Positions 27,501-35,354 of a DNA stretch of 64,000 nucleotides are shown one piece after another. This DNA comes from [Haemophilus] felis. Its GTDB lineage: Bacteria > Pseudomonadota > Gammaproteobacteria > Enterobacterales > Pasteurellaceae. The notes beneath the pieces are model-generated. The model searched no databases, was not told the DNA's origin, and saw only the letters and a list, made by a program, of their open reading frames with translations. Position 1 is the first letter of the stretch, and each line of letters begins with the position of its first letter. The stretch is from NCBI GenBank assembly GCA_002015125.1, contig MUYB01000012.1, positions 111,080 to 175,079 of the forward strand, read 5' to 3'. The position numbers and the translations under genes are program-made.

Positions 27501-29058
27501 AAAGTCGCCCCAATAAATCACTCACAAAAATTGCACGAGTTAAGGTTTCTTCTAGCTTGCTGTCGTCCATATCCGCATAAAGCATTGCTATTTTCTCTTG
27601 TGCATACTCATAGCCCCCTTGCTCCAAGGCTTCCACCACAGGCTTTAAAATCGGGTCAATAATCTCTTGATATTGTTCGGCAGTGGGTTCAAGTTGTTCC
27701 ACTAAATCATCAGGATCAGGACGAGCAGAAAGCACCGCAAAGCCTTGTGAATTTGCCTTAGCAGATAAAAGTGCGGTCATATCGGGCGCAGTTTTACGCG
27801 CTAATACAGGCTCATCATCTGCGGCAATCGGCACTTGCAGCTTATCGTGCGCCCATTGCGCAGGAATTTTGAAACCAATATCCACCAACTTATTCAAGCC
27901 ATCGGCAAACAGGTTGATGTCTTCGCTTTCCGCCACATCAAATTCAAAGCGTGGCAAGCGGCGGCGGTCGGTTTGTGCGCCTTTGTTGAGGATATAAAGC
28001 GGATAGACCAAATCCCGTGTCAGCGTTGCCGCAAGGCGTTTTAAGTCCGCATTGCGCACTTCCAAGCGCACATCGTTATGCACATCGCCAAGGGCGTTCG
28101 TGGAGGTTTTGCCGTCTGCTTGCGAAGTCAGCGTACCGCCTAAAATCGCCTTCGACATTGATTTTTCCGCCCACTCAATCATTTGCATAAAGGTGTCAGC
28201 GTTGCCGTCCGCAGCGTTTTGAAATTCAACCTCCATTCCGCGCGGAATAATGCCGCCAGCGTTATGCCCGATGCCCATCACCGCACGCAATAGCGTGGTT
28301 TTCTCGTTATTGGTTGCCCCTTCGGGGTATTTACCTAAACGCATTGGCAAGCCGTAAATTTCCAAGAACTCGGCAAAATCGCGCACCGAGTAATTTTTAA
28401 AGATGAACGGGAACACTAACGTGCGCGCCAGTCCAATGCGCGATAAATAGCCTGTTTTCGCCTTGGCAATATGGGTGATCCAGCCAAATTGCGCCAGCGG
28501 CACGCCATTGATTGAGCCATCGCGCAAATGCAACACATTACGCTGCTCAGGCGGTGTCATAAACCACGCAGGGTCGCGCCAATGCACGTTTTTAATCAGC
28601 TTCAAGCCGCCAATCAAATGCGGCTCCCATTCAATTTCTTGGCAGGAATAGCCCTTCAAAATGGCATCGGTGGCATCAAACAAGCAATCATCTAGCCATA
28701 CCGCATCACGCAGGATTTCTTCCAGCATTTCCGCATCGCGCTGTTCTTCGGACGTGGCGTTCGGCGGTGGGGCAATTTGCCAATCCACCGTTAAAATCGC
28801 ATTGCGCCGCTTGCTCAATTCCGAATGCAAGTGCGCATCTTTTTCCTCCATATCTTCGGCAAGTTCAGCCTGCGCCACCAAATCGCCCATCTCCGCTGCA
28901 CGCAAAATGCGAGCTGCTTTCGCAGGGGTTAAACCGCTGCTTGGGTGGTCTGAATAATGGCGTTGCAATAGGGCCAAACGGCTGTCATTTTCCGTTTGTA
29001 CCTCATCATCAAAGGTAAACGGCTTGCCGTGAATATCTAAAATTCTACTTTTACCCAT
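27487..29058 (-). CDS. Portal protein (Mu gp29-like, DUF935)
   Basis: This 523-residue DUF935 portal has RILDIHGKPF at the start, SELSKRRNAILTVDWQIAPP and the KSMSKAILGGTLTSQADGKTSTNALGDVHNDVR core in shorter pieces. It forms the DNA entry vertex. Near the C-terminus it carries ALLSA (429-433) and AVLSA (441-445), the same motif as in the protease/scaffold. This suggests C-terminal trimming during maturation. It overlaps MuF slightly. Confidence 0.88.
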   Translation of the reverse strand: MGKSRILDIHGKPFTFDDEVQTENDSRLALLQRHYSDHPSSGLTPAKAARILRAAEMGDLVAQAELAEDMEEKDAHLHSELSKRRNAILTVDWQIAPPPNATSEEQRDAEMLEEILRDAVWLDDCLFDATDAILKGYSCQEIEWEPHLIGGLKLIKNVHWRDPAWFMTPPEQRNVLHLRDGSINGVPLAQFGWITHIAKAKTGYLSRIGLARTLVFPFIFKNYSVRDFAEFLEIYGLPMRLGKYPEGATNNEKTTLLRAVMGIGHNAGGIIPRGMEVEFQNAADGNADTFMQMIEWAEKSMSKAILGGTLTSQADGKTSTNALGDVHNDVRLEVRNADLKRLAATLTRDLVYPLYILNKGAQTDRRRLPRFEFDVAESEDINLFADGLNKLVDIGFKIPAQWAHDKLQVPIAADDEPVLARKTAPDMTALLSAKANSQGFAVLSARPDPDDLVEQLEPTAEQYQEIIDPILKPVVEALEQGGYEYAQEKIAMLYADMDDSKLEETLTRAIFVSDLLGRLYAKQ

Positions 29059-29067
29059 AATCTATCC

Positions 29068-30588
29068 TTAATAACCTTGCCACTCATCAATAAAATCATC
29101 AAATTCGCCATCATTGTCGCCGTGGCGTGAGGGCAGCGGAATATAATCAATCTCGCCGCCTGTCATATAGCTGGCACGCACCGCCATACAATACGCCACC
29201 GCGCTATCGCCGTGCCGCTTGCCTGTTTTGTCTTTGTTACGCGCCTTGTCGATTTTCGGCACGCCGTTAATCACTTGAATATGCCCGTGGTCGCTCACAA
29301 TATCCTCATTTTTTGGGATCTGAATGTAACCACTTTCATACAACGCCTTATATTTCGGCATCCATTCGCGATACCACTTGTCATTCAGTTGCACCGCTTC
29401 AATCATCGAAGCCCCATAACGAATTAACGCGGCTTCCGCTAAATAGCCGCCGTTACCTGTGGCATCAAATGTTGCCCCGATAAAGCGCGGTGTGTTTTTC
29501 AAAATAAACAGCATAATTTGCCGCTGTTGGTTATAAGGGCAGTTACGCAGCTCCAGCGTGATTTCAATTTGGCGCGAAGTGTCGGGATAAACCCCACACA
29601 CCGCAAACACGCTTAAATCGCCACGCCGTGCAAAGTCTTCGCCGAAGCTGTGGCGATGTTCGGGATTAAGGGCTTGCAAATGTGGCAACACTTGGGTTAA
29701 ACAGAACTCGGTAGCGGTGACTTCACGCTCGTTTTCTGTCCATTCCATAAACCGATCATCACAATCAAAGCGTAGCACCACCTTGCCTTCATTGGTGGCA
29801 CGATCAACTAACGGGCGCGGAATATATGCCCCAGAACTGGCTTTAGGCACGCAGAAATACTCTTCCAACGCATCGTCTTCTGTTGCAGTTTCACGCAGCA
29901 AACCAGCCTTCCACGCAGCTTCTTTCTCCGCACTCCAAGGCTGTTTTGACACTTGGCAAATGCGTTGATACAAGCCTTCACGACAAGCATCATCAAGAGT
30001 AATGGTGTGAACCGAATAACTTTTGCGCCCAGCACGGCTATCTTGAATTAACTGATTGAACAGGTTATCTACGCCATTATGGGTTGAAATCAACCGCACT
30101 TTTGCGCCCCACATCGTGAGAGCGAGCGCAGCTTTCAGCACTTCGGCGAGTTTCTCGTGGAACGCCGCTTCATCAATGCACACAATCCCTTGCATACCAC
30201 GCAAGTTTTTCGGGTTGCTGGATAACGCCTTGATTTTAAAGCCTGAATTGAAGTAGATAACGTAGGTCAGAATGTCCTTGTCTTCGTCATCGAAGATCTC
30301 CTGTTCAATCTGACCGCTGGCACGGTTGAACTTACTCGCCCACATCGCACAAGCATCAATAAACTCGCGCGCCATCTCTTTGTTTGAGCCGATATAGAAC
30401 ACATCAGAACCGCCTTCCGATTTGGCACGGCTGGCAATCAGCACATCATCAGCCGCTTCCGCCCACGTCAAACCTGTACGGCGCGATTTCTCCGCAATCT
30501 TGAGCTGGCTTTCATCGGCAATCCAACGTTTCTGATAACCAAGTAGCAACTCTTTCGGGTCAAAAGGAATAAAATCAGGCAGGTTCAT
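29068..30588 (-). CDS. Terminase large subunit (Mu gp28-like)
   Basis: This 506-residue packaging motor reads FDPKELLLGYQKRWIADES near the N-terminus. EKSRRTGLTWAEA is the adenine/Walker A-type region, IVCIDEAAFHE is Walker B, and ATGNGGYLAEAA lies in the C-terminal nuclease half. It overlaps the small subunit by one base (ATG in the stop). It is a headful type, as expected for a transposing phage. Confidence 0.92.
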   Translation of the reverse strand: MNLPDFIPFDPKELLLGYQKRWIADESQLKIAEKSRRTGLTWAEAADDVLIASRAKSEGGSDVFYIGSNKEMAREFIDACAMWASKFNRASGQIEQEIFDDEDKDILTYVIYFNSGFKIKALSSNPKNLRGMQGIVCIDEAAFHEKLAEVLKAALALTMWGAKVRLISTHNGVDNLFNQLIQDSRAGRKSYSVHTITLDDACREGLYQRICQVSKQPWSAEKEAAWKAGLLRETATEDDALEEYFCVPKASSGAYIPRPLVDRATNEGKVVLRFDCDDRFMEWTENEREVTATEFCLTQVLPHLQALNPEHRHSFGEDFARRGDLSVFAVCGVYPDTSRQIEITLELRNCPYNQQRQIMLFILKNTPRFIGATFDATGNGGYLAEAALIRYGASMIEAVQLNDKWYREWMPKYKALYESGYIQIPKNEDIVSDHGHIQVINGVPKIDKARNKDKTGKRHGDSAVAYCMAVRASYMTGGEIDYIPLPSRHGDNDGEFDDFIDEWQGY

Positions 30589-31160
30589 CAGGCAATTCCT
30601 AAAATTTCCGCACGAAGTTGATCTACGGTGGATTTCGCAAGCCCAGCTTGCGCAACCACTTTCTCGGCAGTTTCCGCCGCCAATAACGCCACTTCTTTAC
30701 GAATGGCTTGCTCACGCTTATAACTTAGGCTTTCCGCTTGCTCCAAGCGTTGCACCGCGGCAGTAAGTTGGGCGAGTGCTTTGGGGTCAACCCCATTTTC
30801 GTATTCGCCCAACTTCATCGTGGTGTCAAAGGCAATCTGCTTAACGATTTCTATCAGGGTTTTGCCAATATCAGTTTGTGGCATCTCTCCAAACTGTCTT
30901 GTCCAAACCTCCGCCACTTCACGCGCTTGGCGAATTTTCGCCCCCATTTTTTCCATTCGGCTTGCATAGCGGTTCAGCCCTGTTTTGCTTAACTGCATTT
31001 CATCAGGCAAGCCACAATCGCGGATTAAATCGTTGATTTCTGCTAAAATTTCAGCTTGCGAAAATTGCTTATCACGCAACATCATCGCAAGCTGAGTTTT
31101 GATATTCGGCGGCAGCAAATCGACTTTGCTGGCACGCCCACGGGTGACTTTGTCGCTCAT
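30588..31160 (-). CDS. Terminase small subunit (Mu gp27-like, DUF3486)
   Basis: This 190-residue protein (RGRASKVDLLPPNIKTQLAMMLRD...GLNRYASRMEKMGAKI) is of the DUF3486 family found directly before the Mu-type large terminase. It recognises phage ends for packaging. A strongly helical, coiled middle and C-terminus is visible. Confidence 0.87.
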   Translation of the reverse strand: MSDKVTRGRASKVDLLPPNIKTQLAMMLRDKQFSQAEILAEINDLIRDCGLPDEMQLSKTGLNRYASRMEKMGAKIRQAREVAEVWTRQFGEMPQTDIGKTLIEIVKQIAFDTTMKLGEYENGVDPKALAQLTAAVQRLEQAESLSYKREQAIRKEVALLAAETAEKVVAQAGLAKSTVDQLRAEILGIA

Positions 31161-31193
31161 TTAAACGCTCCTTAAATTTGCTTTAAAAATCGT

Positions 31194-31487
31194 TTAAATC
31201 TTTGGGCGTGGGCGTTTTACGCCGTCCACAAAGGCTTCGCCGTTGGCAACATCAAGTCCGCGTTGGGTAATTTTGGCAATCATAAAACCATTGTCCAACC
31301 GCTCAATTTTTACCAGCCCCTGTTCTTCTAGCCAGTTCAAATGATTGCGCACTAAATCACGGCTAATGTTGTGTCCATATAACGCCAAGCAGTCATCTAA
31401 AATCGACTCGTTGGCATCATAGCCAGCATCCGCAAGGGAGCGTAAAATCACTAATCGCTGGTCTTGGGTAAAAATATCTTTCATCAT
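31194..31487 (-). CDS. Mu gp26-like phage protein with a winged-helix look
   Basis: This 97-residue protein (FTQDQRLVILRSLADAGYDANESILDDCLALYGHNISRDLVRNHLNWLEEQGLVKI in pieces) matches the VpaChn25_0724/gp26 family by content and place. The pattern is a winged helix-turn-helix. Its ATG overlaps the previous stop. Its role is not established; it may be structural or regulatory. Confidence 0.65.
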   Translation of the reverse strand: MMKDIFTQDQRLVILRSLADAGYDANESILDDCLALYGHNISRDLVRNHLNWLEEQGLVKIERLDNGFMIAKITQRGLDVANGEAFVDGVKRPRPKI

Positions 31488-31810
31488 TTTTTGCTTACTT
31501 CCTTTTCAATCAGTAATTGCACCTGATGCGACAAGCCTTTAACCTCTGTGCGTAAGGCTTGGGTTTCGCCTTTCATTTCCACCACCGCAATGCGTAAATC
31601 CGTCACGTCTTTCGCACTTGGCAAGTGCAACAGCTGATTTTCAATTTCGTCCACGCGATGATTGGTTTTGCCAAATTCTTCGCGCAGCGTGGCAAAATCG
31701 CTCTTTTTCACATAACGGCTATCCATCTTGAGCCAAAAGACCGAAGCCAATAAGCCTGCAAGGGTTAAAATAATTCCCCAATGGGCTTTTAAAATCGTCA
31801 AAATTTCCAT
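31484..31810 (-). CDS. Mu gp25-like protein (DUF2730)
   Basis: This 108-residue protein has one N-terminal membrane segment (WGIILTLAGLLASVFWL) followed by a coiled-coil rich part (FGKTNHRVDEIENQLLHLP, MKGETQALRTEVKGL). This fits DUF2730. The start ATG at 31810 overlaps the stop of the zinc-finger gene; a GTG at 31813 is also possible. Function unknown. Confidence 0.68.
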   Translation of the reverse strand: MEILTILKAHWGIILTLAGLLASVFWLKMDSRYVKKSDFATLREEFGKTNHRVDEIENQLLHLPSAKDVTDLRIAVVEMKGETQALRTEVKGLSHQVQLLIEKEVSKK

Positions 31811-32040
31811 CACTTTTTGCCACCTTCATAATCCTGTTGGCATTTCACACACCGCGCCGCGCGCGGCATTGCGCGTAATCGCAGGGCTGGAATAGGCAAA
31901 CCGCAGTCCACACAATCACGCCCTTTTTGTACAATCGCGTCCACTTCTTCCGTTGAGAGAGAACGCGATAAGCTAGAGGCGACTTGCAACGCCAAAATCT
32001 GTGCCTCTCGCTCATTGACACGATCTATTTCATCGCTCAT
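31810..32040 (-). CDS. TraR/DksA-type C4 zinc-finger protein
   Basis: This 76-residue protein has VDCGLPIPALRLRAMPRAARCVKCQ, in parts the classic C-x2-C...C-x2-C TraR/DksA finger. DksA-like proteins bind the RNA polymerase secondary channel. Phage copies of this size occur at this place in Mu-like genomes. I chose the ATG at 32040; four codons more are possible. It overlaps the Rz1-like gene's end. Confidence 0.8.
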   Translation of the reverse strand: MSDEIDRVNEREAQILALQVASSLSRSLSTEEVDAIVQKGRDCVDCGLPIPALRLRAMPRAARCVKCQQDYEGGKK

Positions 32041-32251
32041 TTTGTTTCTCATTGTTTGGCTTATCGCTGCAGATTTGGCGATAAGTCTGATTATGGATCA
32101 ACACTTGGCGCAGGGTTTCGGTGGTATCTTGCCGACTGGCTTTAATCAAACTAAACCCTGCACAACTACTATTCGTCACTTCGTAAGTCACCGTGTTCGT
32201 GCAACTGCTCAACAATCCCATCACGGCTAACGCCACTAACAACTTTTTCAT
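32030..32251 (-). CDS. Rz1-like outer-membrane spanin lipoprotein
   Basis: This 73-residue protein starts with a lipoprotein signal, MKKLLVALAVMGLLSSC, whose lipobox is LSSC. It is mostly embedded, in another frame, in the 3' half of the Rz-like gene (32169-32447). That overlap is typical of Rz/Rz1 pairs. It would span the periplasm with its partner and fuse the membranes in the last step of lysis. Confidence 0.75.
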   Translation of the reverse strand: MKKLLVALAVMGLLSSCTNTVTYEVTNSSCAGFSLIKASRQDTTETLRQVLIHNQTYRQICSDKPNNEKQNER

Positions 32252-32447
32252 TTTCTGTCCTTACTTGATAATTTTTCACTTGTGATTCAGCCACAGCTTT
32301 CTGTGCTTTTAATGTTTGATTCTGCTTATCTAGCTGCTGATTGGTTGCCACTAAGTGCTCAATCTCAGCACAAGCGCTGCGGAATTTAAGCCAAATAAAC
32401 ACGCCAATAAGCACAAGCAAGCCTGCAACAATTAAAAATAATGTCAT
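32169..32447 (-). CDS. Rz-like inner-membrane spanin (DUF2681)
   Basis: This 92-residue protein has one N-terminal membrane anchor (MTLFLIVAGLLVLIGVFIWL) and then a coiled coil (EIEHLVATNQQLDKQNQTLK). It precedes and overlaps an Rz1-like lipoprotein gene. It is therefore the probable i-spanin of the lysis cassette. Confidence 0.75.
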   Translation of the reverse strand: MTLFLIVAGLLVLIGVFIWLKFRSACAEIEHLVATNQQLDKQNQTLKAQKAVAESQVKNYQVRTENEKVVSGVSRDGIVEQLHEHGDLRSDE

Positions 32448-32662
32448 TCTTTACCTCGATTTAATGCGTTAGCAAAACCTTTCGTCGCCACACCGCCCCC
32501 GCAAAATAGAGCGAAAGTCATAAATAACTCAGGCACATAAGGGCGGTCTAAATAAACACAGATACCCAAGATGATTGCCATTAGAAGTGCACCAAAAAAC
32601 TGGATAAATGCAGTGGTAGATAGGCGACCGTTGTCGTTGGTAACTAACTCAGCAATTTTCAT
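32444..32662 (-). CDS. Holin-like protein (DUF2644)
   Basis: This 72-residue protein has two hydrophobic segments (TAFIQFFGALLMAIILGICVY and ELFMTFALFCGGGVATKGF, cited in part). It lies between the amidase and the spanins. Size, topology and position suggest a holin of the DUF2644 group found in Haemophilus Mu-like prophages. Pore formation is inferred. Confidence 0.65.
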   Translation of the reverse strand: MKIAELVTNDNGRLSTTAFIQFFGALLMAIILGICVYLDRPYVPELFMTFALFCGGGVATKGFANALNRGKE

Positions 32663-33219
32663 TACTTATCCTTGTATAAGTGTTCTACAAATACTGTCTC
32701 ACCACGCTCTAACCATTCACGAACATCAAAGCACGGGCAGTTTTTAAGCCATTCGTTAGGCGTAATAGTGCCATCGCCGTTAAGGTCGGGTGATAAATCA
32801 CGATGACCGACGATTTCCGCCTGCGAGCATTGTGGAGCAAGGGTGATGAGTAATTTAGATAAGGCGTGCCACTGAGCTTCGGTATAGCGACCGTGGTATT
32901 TTTCTTTACCTTCGCCTACACCACCCACCAAGCAAATACCGATAGAGCCAACGTTGTGACCTTTAACGTGTGCACCGATTTCGCCAATTTCACGGCCGAA
33001 TTCAATAGTGCCATCGGTGTCAATCACAGCGTGGTAGCCAATATGTTTTAAATTAGGATTAAAGCGTTTAATCCCCGCATCGGGGCGTTTATAACCCCGA
33101 TCTTTATGCCATCGGTCAATCGCTTGTGCTGCGGTTTCACGGGCATTGCGTAACGGCTTGCCGTTTGTGGTGGCTGAACAATGGATAACGACTTTGGTGA
33201 TTTGATTTTTGGTAGCCAT
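32662..33219 (-). CDS. N-acetylmuramoyl-L-alanine amidase endolysin
   Basis: This 185-residue amidase_2 (T7 lysozyme-like) protein has VVIHCSATTNG (first zinc His), IGYHAVIDTDGTI (Tyr/His) and EIVGHRDLSPD (zinc His, Asp near). It has no signal peptide, so it needs the holin-like partner to reach the wall. A hairpin that contains its only good RBS (AGGAG) stands directly upstream. Confidence 0.88.
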   Translation of the reverse strand: MATKNQITKVVIHCSATTNGKPLRNARETAAQAIDRWHKDRGYKRPDAGIKRFNPNLKHIGYHAVIDTDGTIEFGREIGEIGAHVKGHNVGSIGICLVGGVGEGKEKYHGRYTEAQWHALSKLLITLAPQCSQAEIVGHRDLSPDLNGDGTITPNEWLKNCPCFDVREWLERGETVFVEHLYKDK

Positions 33220-33226
33220 AAAAAAA

Positions 33227-33256
33227 CTCCTAGATAATCTGTATCTAGGAGTTTAA
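33227..33256 (-). terminator. Hairpin covering the endolysin RBS; also a probable terminator
   Basis: A perfect 13-bp stem, AAACTCCTAGATA/TATCTAGGAGTTT, has a 5-nt loop. On the minus strand the second arm contains AGGAG, followed by T7 and then the ATG of the endolysin. It can end the transcript of the upstream secreted-protein gene and also hide the endolysin ribosome site in read-through mRNA. Confidence 0.75.
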
Positions 33257-33294
33257 TTTTGATTAGATTTTTTTGAGTTTGTGATGGTTCAAAT

Positions 33295-34032
33295 CTATTT
33301 TAAAAGTCTAAAATCGTAGTTATCTTCTGAAATTGGCGAAATAGTGTAGATGATATAAAAAGGATCTAACTTAGTCATTTTAAACTCGCCTGAACAAACT
33401 TTTAAATTCTGTTTAGGGTCAAATGCAATCTCTTTTTCGTTCACAAAATCCACAAACTTATTGCCTTTTTCAGTATGTTTTTCTAAAAATACTTTTAAAT
33501 GCGGGTTAAATCTTTCATCATCACATTTAAGCAAAGGGCTTGATTGTGGAGTTGGGGCAGTCTTTACTTCATTATCCGAAATAAAATCAGTAAACTCATC
33601 TTTAATTTCTGCTGGTTTAAATGGTTTGCCACCATTCAATGCAGGATCATCAAAGCGTACATAGTAAGAATTGTAAACACCATTATAATTTTTAGGCTTA
33701 TCTAATAATCTTTCTAAGCAACGCCAAGAAGTTTTCTTGGTCGAGTCAATAGTAAAAGCATCACACTTTTTACCGTCAACTTGCTTATTTTTCTGAATTG
33801 CTGCGATTTTTCCATAGAAAAAAGGCTCATTCCAGCCTTTCAAGCGGTTATTCCAGCCAGCGATAAATAAGGTTACGCCAACCTTGACCTTTTCAGGATG
33901 TTCATAGGTTGGTTCAAAAAAGACGGCGGCTTGTTCAGGTGTTTCATTTGCAGGCGGCCACGATTCTGCGTTCGCAAAATGGCTGGCTGATAATGCGATT
34001 GCACATAAGGAAATAAATTGTTTAATTTTCAT
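33295..34032 (-). CDS. Secreted protein of unknown function (prophage cargo)
   Basis: This 245-residue protein starts with a clear Sec signal, MKIKQFISLCAIALSASHFANA, with probable cleavage after ANA. The mature part is hydrophilic with Cys in KKCDAF, WRCLER, LLKCDDE and LKVCSG, which could form two disulfides. I do not recognise the family. It lies between mor and the endolysin, where Mu has none, and has its own terminator. It is therefore a candidate moron expressed from the lysogen. Confidence 0.7.
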   Translation of the reverse strand: MKIKQFISLCAIALSASHFANAESWPPANETPEQAAVFFEPTYEHPEKVKVGVTLFIAGWNNRLKGWNEPFFYGKIAAIQKNKQVDGKKCDAFTIDSTKKTSWRCLERLLDKPKNYNGVYNSYYVRFDDPALNGGKPFKPAEIKDEFTDFISDNEVKTAPTPQSSPLLKCDDERFNPHLKVFLEKHTEKGNKFVDFVNEKEIAFDPKQNLKVCSGEFKMTKLDPFYIIYTISPISEDNYDFRLLK

Positions 34033-34050
34033 TTAATAATTCCTTTTGAT

Positions 34051-34482
34051 TTAATCAAATTTAAATTCTGGCTGATGCCGTCTTCGCTGTAATGCTCGTT
34101 GCTCCCGAATAATTGCATAAATATGCGACTCGGAGAGCTTATATTTTCTGACTAACGTTGGCACATTGCCACCATTAAAATCACGAAATATCATTACATT
34201 GCGTAAGGCATCTTTTAATGTATTGCCCGTCGGCAGATAAAAAGATTGCCCACCAAAATAGTGAGCCATCACACCTACCAATTTAGATGCTTTATTTTGT
34301 GCTTCAATAGAGTTTTCTCCCTGACGGACTAACTCACTACGCATTACATCAATTAATTCAACTAGGGTTGATGGCCATTTATGCACAATTTCATTTTCTG
34401 GCAAATGGTCTAAATTGTCAAATAAAGCCCCCACGACTGAATGGTCTGCTTCAAATAACCCAATTTGCTGTTCATTATTCAT
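34051..34482 (-). CDS. mor: Mor-family middle operon transcription activator
   Basis: This 143-residue Mor/C family protein ends in a helix-turn-helix (RDFNGGNVPTLVRKYKLSESHIYAIIREQR, in pieces). The upstream part has GQSFYLPTGNTLKDALRNV, the family's dimer region. In Mu, Mor turns on the middle promoter and C the late promoters; only one such gene is seen here. A hairpin with a GGGGG arm sits directly before its ATG. Confidence 0.88.
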   Translation of the reverse strand: MNNEQQIGLFEADHSVVGALFDNLDHLPENEIVHKWPSTLVELIDVMRSELVRQGENSIEAQNKASKLVGVMAHYFGGQSFYLPTGNTLKDALRNVMIFRDFNGGNVPTLVRKYKLSESHIYAIIREQRALQRRRHQPEFKFD

Positions 34483-34487
34483 AAAAA

Positions 34488-34518
34488 ATCCCCCTAGACA
34501 TTAGAATCTAAGGGGGAT
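34488..34518 (-). terminator. Hairpin with T-tract directly upstream of mor
   Basis: On the minus strand, ATCCCCCTTAGA pairs with TCTAGGGGGAT (one bulged base, 8-nt loop), followed by T6 and then ATG of mor. It looks like an intrinsic terminator or attenuator. The only Shine-Dalgarno-like bases for mor (AGGGGGA) are inside the stem. Confidence 0.7.
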
Positions 34519-34566
34519 ATTTTATGCAAATCGTCGGTGTTATATCAATATAAAACCACTGTTTTT

Positions 34567-34670
34567 TTATTCACTTTGTTTTGATTGGGGCTTTTTCCAA
34601 TCTAACCAGACTTTATATTGTGGCAAATCTTTTACCTTATCTTCTTGCCCTAGATTGACGTAGCGTTGGT
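34567..34670 (-). pseudogene. 3' remnant of the interrupted early phage gene
   Basis: Right after the small insertion element, a 34-codon open stretch runs to a TAA at 34567 (NQRYVNLGQEDKVKDLP...WLDWKKP). It looks like the C-terminus of a gene whose N-terminus is at 34899-35354. The remaining gap up to mor holds only the hairpin at 34488-34518. Confidence 0.5.
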
Positions 34671-34898
34671 TGACATCCTCCCCCCCCTAAAGGATGGGGA
34701 TTCCTACTAGCTCCCACGCTTTGCGTGGGCTACTATCGGTGGGTTCTTGTTGCTGACCGCTATTGCGGTTCACTTCACAAGCTCTGCGGACGTGTCCCGC
34801 CCTGATTTTGCCGTCATTGAGAAAGCCTAAGCATATCTCTGTTGGCAAAAAGATTGTACCTGATCTTGTGCCTTATATCCACACCCTAAAGGACGTGG
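34671..34898 (-). mobile_element. Small non-autonomous IS200/IS605-type element (palindrome-associated)
   Basis: On the minus strand the left part has the hairpin CCACGTCCTTTAGGGTGTGG (34879-34898), followed by ATATAAGGCA. The right end has the hairpins CCCACGC-AAA-GCGTGGG (34713-34729) and ATCCCCATCCTTTAGGGG...GGAGGATGTCA at 34671. These are the typical end structures of IS200/IS605-type (IS1341/tnpB) elements. Only about 230 bp remain, with a scrap that looks like the 3' end of tnpB. Exact left border uncertain by some 10-20 bp. Any transposition would need TnpA supplied elsewhere. Confidence 0.65.
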
Positions 34899-35354
34899 TT
34901 TTACGGCACAGCTGATAAATTCAATGTCCGATCTGCGTTTATCTTCAGCCATTCTCGTTTCTGGGCTATTAGTCGGCTTATTTGTTGGTGTGGCAACAAA
35001 GCTGACTTTTTGGGTTTCGTACACCGATTTTAAGTAGTTGTGGTTGGTGAGTGGCTCGTGGTTTTGCCCGTTTTGGCGTTTTTTACGCACCGCTTGCATT
35101 GTTTCGCTTAGACAGTGAGCCAGCAGGCGAGAACATTCGTACTGACTGAGTACATCATCTAAGATTTTCAACGCTCGGCTGTTGCTCAGGTTGCTTTTAG
35201 CTGGCTTAAATAACCCTAAATAGCCCACCATTGGCTTTGCGACACCGTGGGTCAGTTGGCTGATTTTGCCGAGTAGTTCACGCCCTGCGTCGTCTTCAAT
35301 TAAGGCTTCAAGGTGTAAATCGCTGTGGCAAATGGGGCATCTACATAACTTCAT
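34899..35354 (-). pseudogene. 5' part of an early phage gene (CxxC protein), broken by the insertion
   Basis: The ATG at 35354 overlaps the end of gemA and starts MKLCRCPICHSDLHLEALIE, with a C-x-C-x2-C cluster that may bind zinc. The body (GVAKPMVGYLGLF...LKILDDVLSQY) recurs, to my recollection, in Haemophilus Mu-like prophages, but I cannot name a function. The open frame continues into the insertion and stops at 34827, giving a fused 175-residue product. The original ending is at 34567-34670. Confidence 0.6.

Noticed and set aside
34680-34687. C8 run as a contingency tract
   Set aside because: It lies in the right end of the decayed insertion element, not in a gene or promoter that I can identify.
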